Below, piece after piece: positions 5,927-14,039 of a DNA stretch of 17,765 bases; positions within the stretch are counted from its first letter, which is position 1; the number at the start of each line of letters is the position of its first letter. The position numbers were made by a program, and so were the translations under genes. This stretch comes from an uncultured Bacilli bacterium. GTDB taxonomy: Bacteria; Bacillota_I; Bacilli_A; RFN20; CAG-631. Location: NCBI GenBank assembly GCA_934215405.1, contig CAKPZU010000035.1, forward strand, positions 1-17,765, in the 5' to 3' direction. The notes under the pieces were generated by a model. It was not told the DNA's origin, searched no databases, and saw only the letters and a program-made list of their open reading frames with translations.

Positions 5927-6307
5927 TTGAAAATATACTATGACAAGTCTACTAATGGCGAAATAATATTTTATATTGGAATGCTAATTTATGTTATACT
6001 TAGCTGTGGCTTAAATGAGTGGATAAATGCTTTAATAGTTGTTGGATGGGTTCCTATTGGCTTAATAATTTTTTGTATTATTAGACGGAGAAGATATTAT
6101 ATTAAAAGAGAAAACAATAACATTGTTTTTGTTAAAAAAAGTATAGAAAAAAATATCGAAAAAAGAGAAATTGTTACTTTAGAAAAAAGCAAAGTAATAG
6201 ATTACTATATAGACAAGCAAAAGCTAATAATAGTAACGAAAGAGCAAAATTATATAATAGAAGACTTTCATGTTAAGGTTTCAAAAATAGAGCAATTATT
6301 CAATTAA
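5927..6307 (+). CDS. two-helix membrane immunity protein (putative), TTG start
   Basis: Encodes 126 residues. The start is TTG 5927, chosen because AGGAGGAG ends 6 nt upstream and no in-frame ATG lies nearby. Seen: two membrane helices (about 13-30 and 33-52), then a basic stop-transfer RRRRYYIKR, then a beta-rich cytoplasmic part (NNNIVFVKKS, KLIIVTKEQNYII) ending in a short helix. This layout matches the 3429 product: two helices followed by a PH-like domain. The rare start could keep its level low. Its toxin has been lost; only a few codons with an LLGG ending remain upstream. Proposed role: protection against a membrane-targeted RHS tip. Confidence 0.6.
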   Translation: MKIYYDKSTNGEIIFYIGMLIYVILSCGLNEWINALIVVGWVPIGLIIFCIIRRRRYYIKRENNNIVFVKKSIEKNIEKREIVTLEKSKVIDYYIDKQKLIIVTKEQNYIIEDFHVKVSKIEQLFN

Positions 6308-6507
6308 TAAAAACATTAATCACTTTATCGATAGTGTTTCAATAATGGCAATCGATGTTTGTAAGATTAAAAGAAGCTCAAGTTATATAATTATAAGTAA
6401 GAGAATAAATTGTATGAATAATTGAATGTATAATAACAAAACAAGATTTTATTTATTCAAGGAAATAATTTTAGAAAATTTATATAATGAAATAGGATGG
6501 TGTTAAA
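6308..6507. other. gene-free spacer
   Basis: A 200-bp AT-rich stretch with stops in all frames. I find no terminator, promoter or toxin relic that I would defend. Confidence 0.5.
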
Positions 6508-6894
6508 ATGGATCTGACTATGACAATTTGTTTTATTTTTTTGTTTTTTATACCTATTTTATATTATCTAATGGGAATATATTTAGGAGACAAGAATGAC
6601 TCAGCATTTTCTGATGCAACATTAAAAAAGTTAACAATTAAACAGGATTCTATTCTTAGGAAAATAATACCATATAAAAAAAAGGGATATATATGTACTA
6701 CTTATCTTTATATTAGAATAATACCATTCATTATACATGTTTTACTATTTGTAGTATTAATGATAATGCTTGCTGTAGATCAATTGTTAATTGATTTTAT
6801 AAATGATAGCGTATATATCTATATATCTGCATTTATGGGAATTATATTTATGCTATACAATTTTATACTGGCAGTATTGGCAAAAATTCTATAA
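6508..6894 (+). CDS. multi-pass membrane immunity protein (putative), paralogue of the 2405 product
   Basis: Encodes 128 residues from ATG 6508, with AGGATGG as a fair Shine-Dalgarno. Seen: an N-terminal membrane helix (about 4-24), a polar loop with KQDSILRKIIPYKKKGY, then two further membrane helices (about 70-90 and 99-123). The loop and the following helix align with the 2405 protein (DDSIFRKIIKFK, then a Tyr/Phe-rich turn into IVPF or IIPF), so the two are old paralogues about 4 kb apart. It lacks the charged tail of the other and may be shortened at the C-terminus (...AVLAKIL). I infer immunity against a related membrane-acting toxin variant. Confidence 0.6.
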   Translation: MDLTMTICFIFLFFIPILYYLMGIYLGDKNDSAFSDATLKKLTIKQDSILRKIIPYKKKGYICTTYLYIRIIPFIIHVLLFVVLMIMLAVDQLLIDFINDSVYIYISAFMGIIFMLYNFILAVLAKIL

Positions 6895-6932
6895 TTTATA
6901 ATAAAAATCAATTAGGAAAGGAGCATCTATAA

Positions 6933-7541
6933 ATGTTATTTATTAGCAAAAAGAAAAAAGAAGCTATTCAAAAATATAAAATGTATATAGAGGGAGCGAT
7001 TGATTTTGATGTGTTTTGGAATAAGTATATCTCTTGCAAATATTTAATGAAATACTTATCAAGAACGGCAAAAAGAAAAAACATTGGCTGCGTAGATGAA
7101 TACTATTTTACTATTTACCCATCAAAAAGAAAAAATCCAGATTTTCATGCAAAATATTTATTACAGTGGTCTATATGTTATTATTTAGAGAAAAAAAATA
7201 TTAGTTATATAAATTCTCAAAAAGAATATTATTTATATGAAAAATGGAATGACTATATACCAAGTTTTGTGCCATATGATGAATCAATTTATTATTTACT
7301 TGAAAATCTTGAGAACGGAAAAAGGCATTCTAAAAAATATTATCGAGATTATTTTTCAAAGATATATCAATATGAAAAATATCCTCCTAGATGGATGCAT
7401 ACGAGTGAATGGCCAATTGAAGAAGATGGTACTCCAATGAAATTTTTATATCAAACAGGCTTTCCTAACAATCATGATTATATTGAATATTATTTCAAAA
7501 CAAAAGATGGTAAAAGAGTGAAAATAGAGCAATACGATTAA
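6933..7541 (+). CDS. orphan immunity protein with WPxxxxGxPMxFLxQ signature (putative)
   Basis: Encodes 202 residues from ATG 6933 with AAAGGAG. Seen: a basic, Tyr-rich, soluble protein. The C-terminal 50 residues (from about 150) contain PPRWMHTSEWPIEEDGTPMK followed by FLYQ and finish as YYFKTKDGKRVKIEQYD. Known: an EWPI-GxPMxFLxQ block of this kind recurs at the ends of otherwise different small proteins beside polymorphic toxins, and recalls the W-P and PMxFLxQ signature of the YwqG/DUF1963 group; I cannot place it in one family with certainty. The N-terminal 140 residues are unrecognised. It is the largest typical member of the orphan array and has no toxin fragment upstream that I can see. 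Confidence 0.55.
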   Translation: MLFISKKKKEAIQKYKMYIEGAIDFDVFWNKYISCKYLMKYLSRTAKRKNIGCVDEYYFTIYPSKRKNPDFHAKYLLQWSICYYLEKKNISYINSQKEYYLYEKWNDYIPSFVPYDESIYYLLENLENGKRHSKKYYRDYFSKIYQYEKYPPRWMHTSEWPIEEDGTPMKFLYQTGFPNNHDYIEYYFKTKDGKRVKIEQYD

Positions 7542-7706
7542 GATATACATACTATGATGAACGTATTACACAATTATTAGTTTCATAAACTTATTAGCAA
7601 GGAATGTGATTATTTGTGCTTGAAATTAAATATAAATTATTTTCAAGATAAAATAATTGAAGCAATAAAAGTTTCAAAAAATACAGATGTTGTTATAATA
7701 AATTAA
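7542..7706 (+). pseudogene. possible relic of a GH3 glycosidase
   Basis: The frame 7581-7706 (no start codon) reads ISKECDYLCLKLNINYFQDK, then IIEAIKVSKNTDVVIIN and TAA. The pattern (G)CDxx...fxxxIxEAxxxAKxxDVVIx is the strand just before the acid/base loop in the C-terminal domain of GH3 beta-glucosidases. The fragment is about 40 residues, lacks everything else and is a motif match by eye. It may be the scar of a GH3 gene or chance. Confidence 0.35.
7691..7699 (+). promoter_or_regulatory. possible extended -10 promoter for the 7720 gene
   Basis: TGTTATAAT fits TGn-TATAAT, and TTTCAA lies 16 bp upstream as a weak -35. Transcription would start about 14 nt before ATG 7720, which leaves just room for the GGTGG ribosome site. 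Confidence 0.4.
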
Positions 7707-7719
7707 GGCTGGTGGAAAA

Positions 7720-8982
7720 ATGAATATTAATAAAGAACTTACCAATAAATTTTATGAAAGCTATAATCCTTGTAATTGTGTTGATTGTAGATTTTTCATA
7801 AAGAATATTGAAAATAACCAAGCTAATATTTTTAAATATTTAAAATCATTTAATATTAATCCGTTAAAGCCATATGAATTAGTATCAATACTTAATGAAA
7901 AAGATAAAATGATTGAATATTTAGATTGTGTTTATGTGGTATTTGGAACTATTGATAATGCAATTGAAACTACAATTGATGGTATAAAAATAACATCTTG
8001 TAATAAAGAAAGATATCCATTATTAAAAACTAATGATGAGTATTTTTTAATAACATTTGGCCCAGTATATATGAACTATTCTTATACACTTAATCGTCAT
8101 TTAACATTGGAGGATAAAATTCAAATTATTAAAAAAGCTATTGATGAGGTTGATCCTATGAAATTATTAGCAATTGATTGTCCAAAAGATGAATATATTA
8201 ATGAAGCAACAATAATTGCTAAAAAGATGAATAATAATGAACTAACAGTTAAATGTCTTAAAGAAGAATTTAAAAAGCAATTTAATGAAAGCATAAGCTT
8301 AAAGGAATGTATTGCTAGTAAAGTTAATATTTGTTTATGTGGTACTGATTATTTTAAGAATATTGAAGAAAATGAAATATTTAAAGATAAAATTACTATA
8401 AATGATAATGAAATTATCTTAAAGATACATAATAGTTTTATTGCTAGCTATAACGGCTATAATATTTATATTAATGATAAGTTTTATAGCAAAGTAAAAG
8501 AGAAAGAAATATTTGATTACTTTTATGACTTTTTAATGAATGATGAGATTATATATATTCAATATGAAAGTTTAAAGTTAAAAACAAAATATTTTAAAAG
8601 AATTAATAGAACAAATTATTCATATAAAAAATTAAAAGGGGAAAATATCGAATTAATTTTTGATAACAAAAAGCTTATATATTCAAAAAAAATAAATAAA
8701 GCTGAAATAATAAAAATAATGTTTAATGAACCAACAATAGAACAGTATGAAAAATTATTTTATTCCTTAGATAAAACACAAAGATTAATAATTTTTAAAA
8801 ATAAAGCTGAAAGTTATTCTTATTATATAGAAAAACTAATAATACTAGATAAATATGAAGCATATTTCCTTCAAAAGAATGCTTATTGGGAACCACAATA
8901 TGTATGTACATCATTTTATGAAAATATAAATGATTTATTAAAAGACATAAACGCATTAATTCAAGGTTGGACTGAAAAATAA
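7720..8982 (+). CDS. two-part orphan protein: CxCxxC N-terminus plus DUF1871-like segment
   Basis: Encodes 420 residues from ATG 7720, preceded by GGTGG. Seen: residues 1-115 begin with YNPCNCVDCRFFI (Cys 18, 20, 23), a possible metal or disulfide site, and run through a strand-rich segment to FGPVYMNYSYTL. Residues about 128-192 look like a DUF1871 domain: a helix IIKKAIDEVDP followed by CPKDEYINEATIIAKKM. Residues about 200-420 form an unrecognised Lys/Ile/Tyr-rich region with alternating strands and helices. There is no signal peptide or membrane segment. It borders the immunity array, where multi-domain immunity proteins occur, but it also precedes a metabolic gene, so a role in toxin defence is only an inference. 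Confidence 0.6.
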   Translation: MNINKELTNKFYESYNPCNCVDCRFFIKNIENNQANIFKYLKSFNINPLKPYELVSILNEKDKMIEYLDCVYVVFGTIDNAIETTIDGIKITSCNKERYPLLKTNDEYFLITFGPVYMNYSYTLNRHLTLEDKIQIIKKAIDEVDPMKLLAIDCPKDEYINEATIIAKKMNNNELTVKCLKEEFKKQFNESISLKECIASKVNICLCGTDYFKNIEENEIFKDKITINDNEIILKIHNSFIASYNGYNIYINDKFYSKVKEKEIFDYFYDFLMNDEIIYIQYESLKLKTKYFKRINRTNYSYKKLKGENIELIFDNKKLIYSKKINKAEIIKIMFNEPTIEQYEKLFYSLDKTQRLIIFKNKAESYSYYIEKLIILDKYEAYFLQKNAYWEPQYVCTSFYENINDLLKDINALIQGWTEK

Positions 8983-9010
8983 AATAGTACTAATAAGTTT
9001 ATATTATATA

Positions 9011-9032
9011 TATAAATTTTAGAAAATTTATA
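9011..9032. other. perfect AT-only inverted repeat
   Basis: A 10-bp arm (9011-9020) is repeated inverted at 9023-9032 with AG between. With only A-T pairs and no T-run it is a weak terminator at best. It lies 46 bp before the GH3 -10 element and might be an operator. Confidence 0.35.
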
Positions 9033-9077
9033 AAATTATATATTTTCAATAAATTTAATTATTTTAAAAATTAAATA

Positions 9078-9086
9078 TGCTATACT
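9078..9086 (+). promoter_or_regulatory. extended -10 promoter of the GH3 gene
   Basis: TGCTATACT (TGn + TATACT) places the transcript start near 9092-9094. This rules out the in-frame TTG at 9091 as the start of translation and supports ATG 9118. No clear -35 is seen, as is common for extended -10 promoters. Confidence 0.55.
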
Positions 9087-9117
9087 ATCCTTGCAAAATA
9101 GAAAGGTAATAAAACTG

Positions 9118-11100
9118 ATGAAAAAAATAACAATAAACGATTTAAGCATTGAAGAAAAATTAAGATTAATATGTGCTTATGATAGCTGGCAAACAGTAAC
9201 ATTTGATAATAAATTACCTAAAGTAAAGGTATCTGATGGTCCAGTTGGCTTAAGAACAATGGTTAAAGATGAAAATAATAATGAAATAACATTAAAAAGT
9301 ATTTCATATCCTTCAGTTTCTTGCTTAGCTAATACATTTAATAAAGAACTTGCTTATAAAATGGGAGAAGCTTTAGCTAATGATGCTATAGAAAGAGATG
9401 TTGATATTTTATTAGCTCCAGGAGTAAATATAAAAAGAAATCCTTTAAATGGAAGAAATTTTGAATATTTTAGTGAAGATCCATATCTTGCTGGAATGCT
9501 TGCTAAACAATATATTTTAGGCTTACAGGATAATCATATTGGCGCATGTATTAAGCATTTTTGCTGTAATAATTTAGAATATAATAGATTTTATCAATCA
9601 AGTGAGGTTGATGTTAGAACACTACATGAAATATATTATAAGCCATTTGAAATAGCACTTCATGCTAATCCTTATACTATTATGTGTAGCTATAATCGTA
9701 TAAATGGAGAATATGCTAGTGAATATAAGGTTGGCTTTGATACATTAAGAAATTCATTTAATTATAAAGGAGTTATTATTTCAGATTGGGATGCAGTAAG
9801 AAATAGAGCAAAATCATTAAACGCTGGCCTTGATATTGAATTTCCATATAGTGAAAGAAATTATAAGCAATTATTAGAGGATTATAAAAATAATAAAGTT
9901 GATGAAGAATGCTTAAATAATTCAGTTAATAATATTTTGAATCTTATTTATAAATGTAATGATGATAAACAAAAAAGAAAAATAACATTAAGCTTTGATG
10001 AAAGAGTAAAAATTGCTAAAGAATTAGCTAAAGAAAGTATTGTATTACTTAAAAATGATGATAATATACTACCTTTAAAGGAAAATACCTCTATTGCTTT
10101 AAGTGGCTGTTATGCTAAAGGAAAAGAAAATTTTGTTGTCGGTGGTGGAAGTTCTTTTGTAAGATGGATTGATAAGGAATTTGATTTAGAAAAGGAATTA
10201 AAAGAAAGATTTACTCATGTTGACTATGAAAGAGCATTTTATGTTAATAGTGTTGCTAATCATGGCTCAAATATATGTAATCCATTAAAAAGTCAAAATA
10301 ATGCCTTAAGCAATGATGTTAATATTATTTGTGTTGGTACAGGTCCATTTTATGAATACGAAAGTGGAGATAGAGAAACTATTAAATTAAGTGTTGTTCA
10401 AGAAAGAGCAATTTTAACCTTAGCTTCTTTAAATCCTAATACAATAGTAGTTATCTTTGCTGGTAGTGCAGTTGATATTTCCTCATTTAAGGATAAAGTA
10501 AAGGCTATTATATATGCTGGCTTTTGTGGACAATATGGTGATGAAGCAATTGTTGATGTTATAAGTGGTAAAGCTTGCCCAAATGGAAGATTAAGTGAAA
10601 CATTTGCTAATCATCTTGAAGATATAAAAGCAGTTAATTCTTACATTGATGGAAGAATAACATGCTATAGTGAAGGCTTAGATGTTGGCTATCGTTACTT
10701 TTTAAAGCATCAGGATAAAGCTATGTATCCATTTGGCTATGGATTATCTTATGCTAGCTTTAAATATGAAAATTTAAATGTTAGTGTTACTGAAAGTAAA
10801 ATAAAAATAAGCTTTGTTATTACTAATACATCAGCTTATGATGCTAAAGAGGTAATACAAATATATGCTAGTGAAATGCTAAGTAAGGTATATAGGCCTA
10901 TAAGAGAACTAAAAGCCTTTGATAAGGTCTTTATCAAAGCAAATGAAAGTAAAAAAGTTGAAATGACAATAAATAAAGATGATTTAGCATATTATTCAAT
11001 AGGTACAAATTCTATGGAGGTAAATCCTGGAGTTTATAAAATTGAAATATGTAAGGATGCATTTACACCAATTTTAACAAAAACAATCAAAATAATTTAA
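9118..11100 (+). CDS. glycoside hydrolase family 3 beta-glycosidase
   Basis: Encodes 660 residues from ATG 9118 (GAAAGG at 9101-9106). It cleaves terminal beta-linked sugars from oligosaccharides or glycosides by the retaining mechanism. Seen: the family-3 barrel with GRNFEYFSEDPYL, KHF (K146-H147) and CNNLEYNR, and the nucleophile Asp223 in GVIISDWDAV. Next comes the alpha/beta sandwich (SIVLLKNDDNILPL) with the acid/base loop around 412-419 (YEYESGDR, E415 the likely acid/base). Last is a fibronectin-III-like end (VYRPIRELKAFDKV). There is no signal peptide, so it acts in the cytoplasm on imported glycosides. It stands alone: no sugar transporter or regulator is near, and the promoter is its own. 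The insertion between barrel and sandwich is short. Substrate cannot be read from sequence; glucoside or xyloside are both possible. Confidence 0.93.
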   Translation: MKKITINDLSIEEKLRLICAYDSWQTVTFDNKLPKVKVSDGPVGLRTMVKDENNNEITLKSISYPSVSCLANTFNKELAYKMGEALANDAIERDVDILLAPGVNIKRNPLNGRNFEYFSEDPYLAGMLAKQYILGLQDNHIGACIKHFCCNNLEYNRFYQSSEVDVRTLHEIYYKPFEIALHANPYTIMCSYNRINGEYASEYKVGFDTLRNSFNYKGVIISDWDAVRNRAKSLNAGLDIEFPYSERNYKQLLEDYKNNKVDEECLNNSVNNILNLIYKCNDDKQKRKITLSFDERVKIAKELAKESIVLLKNDDNILPLKENTSIALSGCYAKGKENFVVGGGSSFVRWIDKEFDLEKELKERFTHVDYERAFYVNSVANHGSNICNPLKSQNNALSNDVNIICVGTGPFYEYESGDRETIKLSVVQERAILTLASLNPNTIVVIFAGSAVDISSFKDKVKAIIYAGFCGQYGDEAIVDVISGKACPNGRLSETFANHLEDIKAVNSYIDGRITCYSEGLDVGYRYFLKHQDKAMYPFGYGLSYASFKYENLNVSVTESKIKISFVITNTSAYDAKEVIQIYASEMLSKVYRPIRELKAFDKVFIKANESKKVEMTINKDDLAYYSIGTNSMEVNPGVYKIEICKDAFTPILTKTIKII

Positions 11101-11148
11101 TTATTTTAATTTATATGGTAATATTAATACAAACGGAGAGTGAATTAT

Positions 11149-12387
11149 ATGTATTGTAAAAAATGTGGATTTCAAATTCCAGATGGTAAAAGTGTTTGTC
11201 CTTTTTGTGGAACAAATAATAATGAAACGCCAAACCAAGTAAAGAAGGAATATAAGCCAGTAGATGAAAACACAATGACTGAGCTAAGAAATAGCTTTGG
11301 CTATATTGACCTTAAAACGCAATTTTTCCATCATATTTTAATTGCTGCTGGTGGCTATCTATTAATGTATGTTTTAATGCTTGTTGCTTCAACAATTGCT
11401 ATAGCAATCTATTCAAATAAATATGATTTTTCATGTATGAATGGAAATGCTCAAGCATGTAGTATTTCAGTTAAAAATGTTTATACTAAAATTTCATCAA
11501 TTGGCCAGGTTGTAGCAGAGCTACTAGTGGTGGCTATACTTGTTATTATCTTTAGAAAGCATTTAAAAACCTTCTTTAAAGAGGCTAAGGATAAGGTAAC
11601 ATGGAAATACTTTGGAATAGGCCTAGCTATTATGTATGGTGGAAATATGGTATATAATATGCTTATAACTATTCTTGGCTTATCATCAACTAGTAGTAAT
11701 CAAAATGCTGTAAATGAAGTAATATTTGGAGCTCCACTATTAGGATTTTTGTTTGTAGTATTAGCAGCGCCATTATTTGAAGAAATTATCTTTAGATTCG
11801 GTATTTTTAGATCATTTACTTTTAAAAATAAAAAGCTTGAAAAAATAGGTGTGTTTTTAACAGCATTAATCTTTGCTTCAGTTCATATGGTAGCAACATT
11901 TAAAACAGTCGCTAATGGCCCTGTATGTATGGTTGAACTATCTGGTGAAATATATGAAAATGCTGAAAAATCATATCTAATTGATAATAATTTAGATCAT
12001 AAGATAATTGTTTATGATAAAGATATGAATGTCTTAAAAGAAGTAAATGTAAAAGCTGATACTAATGACTTTAAAAATGGTACAAGTATTTCTTTAGCAA
12101 ATTATAAATATCATAAAGGCGATAAATTATACCTATCAATAGATGGAAAAATGATTGAAGAAAAAATTGGAGTTACTAACATTGAATCTCCTGTACCTAC
12201 ATATTATTATAACTATTCAGCCTATGATGTTTTATCAAGTGATTTATTATCATTTCCAACTTATTTAATTGGAGCCTTTGCTTTAACATATGCTTGCTAT
12301 AAATCAAAGAATTTAATAACTTCAATATTAATGCATATGACATATAATGGCTTATCATTCTTCCTAATTATATTAATGGGAATATAA
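11149..12387 (+). CDS. zinc-ribbon CPBP-family intramembrane metalloprotease
   Basis: Encodes 412 residues from ATG 11149 (CGGAGAG 9 nt upstream; a GTG at 11140 overlaps that site). Seen: an N-terminal zinc ribbon, CxxC (3, 6) and CxxC (17, 20), followed by a polar linker. Then come about six to eight membrane helices. Motif 1 of CPBP/Abi proteases is EEIIFR (E211, E212, R216), motif 2 is FASVHM (H246) and the last motif is HMTYN (H396, N400). Known: these residues bind zinc inside the membrane, as in Rce1 and bacterial bacteriocin-tolerance proteases. Odd: about 100 polar, beta-rich residues (250-355) are inserted between motif 2 and the final helices, where the family normally has only a helix hairpin. 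Substrate unknown. A terminator follows directly. Confidence 0.85.
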   Translation: MYCKKCGFQIPDGKSVCPFCGTNNNETPNQVKKEYKPVDENTMTELRNSFGYIDLKTQFFHHILIAAGGYLLMYVLMLVASTIAIAIYSNKYDFSCMNGNAQACSISVKNVYTKISSIGQVVAELLVVAILVIIFRKHLKTFFKEAKDKVTWKYFGIGLAIMYGGNMVYNMLITILGLSSTSSNQNAVNEVIFGAPLLGFLFVVLAAPLFEEIIFRFGIFRSFTFKNKKLEKIGVFLTALIFASVHMVATFKTVANGPVCMVELSGEIYENAEKSYLIDNNLDHKIIVYDKDMNVLKEVNVKADTNDFKNGTSISLANYKYHKGDKLYLSIDGKMIEEKIGVTNIESPVPTYYYNYSAYDVLSSDLLSFPTYLIGAFALTYACYKSKNLITSILMHMTYNGLSFFLIILMGI

Positions 12388-12393
12388 AAAATT

Positions 12394-12422
12394 GAAAGAT
12401 TGTTCTAATCTTTCTTTTTTTT
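12394..12422 (+). terminator. intrinsic terminator after the protease gene
   Basis: GAAAGATT (12394-12401) pairs with AATCTTTC (12407-12414), with a 5-nt loop and eight Ts after it. It separates the protease gene from spoIVA. Confidence 0.9.
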
Positions 12423-12458
12423 ACATATCATTTTATTGATAAAAAAGGAGAAGAAAGT

Positions 12459-13925
12459 GTGGACACATTAGAATTATTAAAAAATATTGGAAATAGAACG
12501 AATAGTGATATATATGTTGGCGTTGTAGGACCAGTAAGAAGTGGAAAATCAACATTTATTAGAAAGTTCATGGAATTAGTTGTACTTGAAAATATAACTG
12601 ACGAAAATGAAAAAAGAAGAGCAATTGATGAATTACCACAAGCTGGACTTGGAAAGCAAATAATGACTTGTGAGCCAAAGTTTGTACCAAATAATGCTAT
12701 CAGCATAAAGGTTGATGAAAGCTTATTTGTAAATGTAAGGCTTGTAGATTGCGTTGGCTATGTTTTTGATGAAGCTTTAGGCTTTAAGGATAATGAACAA
12801 ATTAGAATGGTAAAAACACCATGGTTTGAAGAAGCTATTCCTTTTGATGAAGCAGCTAAAATTGGTACAAATAAGGTTATCAATGATCATTCAACTATAG
12901 GAATTGTTTTAACAACAGATGGTAGTATAGTTGATATTCCTCGTTCTGCGTATGTTAAAGCTGAAGAGGATGTAATTAATGAATTAAAAGGTATTAATAA
13001 GCCATTTATTGTAGTTATTAATAGTAAAAATCCTGAAAGTGAAGAAGCTTTAAAGGTAAAAGAAGAAATAGAAACAAAATATAATGTTAGTGCTATTTTA
13101 ATGTCTGTTGAAAACATGAAGCAAGAGGATGCAACAAATGTTTTATTAACAGCATTATATGAATTCCCAGTAAATAATGTAGATATTATAACACCAAAAT
13201 GGATTAGTGTTTTAGAGGATGAAAACGAATTAAAGATTTCCTTTAAAAATACTATTTCCGAAGCTTTAGTTGAATGTAAAAAGGTTAAAGATGCTAAAAA
13301 AATGGCTGAAATGATAAAGGAAAATGAAAATGTTAAAAGTGCTGATATTACCTTAATTGATACAGCAACTGGTGATGTTACTATTACCCTTGAAGCTGTT
13401 GATGGCTTATATGAGCAAATATTAAATCAAATCCTTGATACACCAATAAATGATAAGGCTGATTTAATTAAAATCCTTCAAGATTATAAGATGTATTCAA
13501 AGAAGCTTGCTAATTTAATACCAGCTCTTAATGAAGCAAAGGAAACTGGTTATGGTGTTGCTTATCCACAAACTAAAGATATTGAACTATCAGCACCAGA
13601 ATTAATTAAGCAAAATAATCGTTATGGTATTCAAATAACAGCTAAGGCTCCAGCAATCCATATGATAAGAGTTGATATTGAAGATTCATTCTCACCAATT
13701 CTAGGTTCAAAGCAACAAGCTGAAGCTATGATTGATTATTTAAATCAAGATAGTGAAAATATTACTTCAATGAATATGTTTGGAAGGCCATTAATTGATA
13801 TGCTAAGTGATGGCATTAATGCTAAGCTACAAAACCTTCCTGATAATTGTAAGCAAAAGATGCAGCATGCTATTAAAATAGCTTCAACTAAGCAAAAAAA
13901 TAATATCATAGTATTTGTTTTTTAA
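12459..13925 (+). CDS. spoIVA: stage IV sporulation protein A, spore-coat ATPase
   Basis: Encodes 488 residues (B. subtilis about 492) from GTG 12459, with AAGGAG 8 nt upstream. SpoIVA polymerises in an ATP-dependent way on the outer face of the forespore, in the mother cell, as the base layer on which the coat assembles. Seen: the GTPase-like N-domain with Walker A GPVRSGKST (24-32, Lys30), the FMELVVL and IMTCEPKFVPN segments, and Walker B VRLVDCVGY. After it come HSTIGIVLTTDG, KPFIVVINS, a middle domain, and the C-terminal polymerisation domain ending in IIVFVF. The family's Thr-Thr sensor pair after IM is Thr70-Cys71 here. It is transcribed alone between two terminator/promoter breaks. 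I see no convincing sigma-E site. Its presence implies that the organism forms spores or recently did. Confidence 0.96.
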   Translation: MDTLELLKNIGNRTNSDIYVGVVGPVRSGKSTFIRKFMELVVLENITDENEKRRAIDELPQAGLGKQIMTCEPKFVPNNAISIKVDESLFVNVRLVDCVGYVFDEALGFKDNEQIRMVKTPWFEEAIPFDEAAKIGTNKVINDHSTIGIVLTTDGSIVDIPRSAYVKAEEDVINELKGINKPFIVVINSKNPESEEALKVKEEIETKYNVSAILMSVENMKQEDATNVLLTALYEFPVNNVDIITPKWISVLEDENELKISFKNTISEALVECKKVKDAKKMAEMIKENENVKSADITLIDTATGDVTITLEAVDGLYEQILNQILDTPINDKADLIKILQDYKMYSKKLANLIPALNEAKETGYGVAYPQTKDIELSAPELIKQNNRYGIQITAKAPAIHMIRVDIEDSFSPILGSKQQAEAMIDYLNQDSENITSMNMFGRPLIDMLSDGINAKLQNLPDNCKQKMQHAIKIASTKQKNNIIVFVF

Positions 13926-13961
13926 AATAAAATTTGCTTTCTAAATGTCTCCTTTAATTTT

Positions 13962-13995
13962 TTGACTTTACTAGTAAAAAAAAATAATATATAAT
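13962..13995 (+). promoter_or_regulatory. vegetative-type promoter of the HU gene
   Basis: TTGACT at 13962-13967 is followed by overlapping -10 candidates: TAATAT at 13985 (17-bp spacer) and TATAAT at 13990 (22-bp spacer). Either gives a leader of about 40 nt before the HU start. Confidence 0.65.
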
Positions 13996-14039
13996 GTTAT
14001 TATAAGGCTATATAAAGGCAAAAAAAGGAGATTGACACT

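Noticed and set aside
7237..7440. Second plus-strand frame inside the 6933 gene
   Set aside because: The host frame has the ribosome site and the WPxxxxGxPMxFLxQ block; this frame is a by-product.
9118..11100. GH3 enzyme as beta-N-acetylhexosaminidase NagZ involved in wall recycling
   Set aside because: The KHF-CNN-E-NR and SDW-D motifs, the acid/base loop and the fibronectin-like end belong to the three-domain beta-glucosidase type; the NagZ loop motif is not seen.
12424..12431. CATATCAT as a sigma-E -10 for spoIVA
   Set aside because: It matches only part of the consensus, and a -35 at the right distance would fall inside the preceding terminator; not convincing.
12428..13117. Two minus-strand frames opposite spoIVA
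   Set aside because: SpoIVA is unmistakable on the plus strand, so these are shadows.
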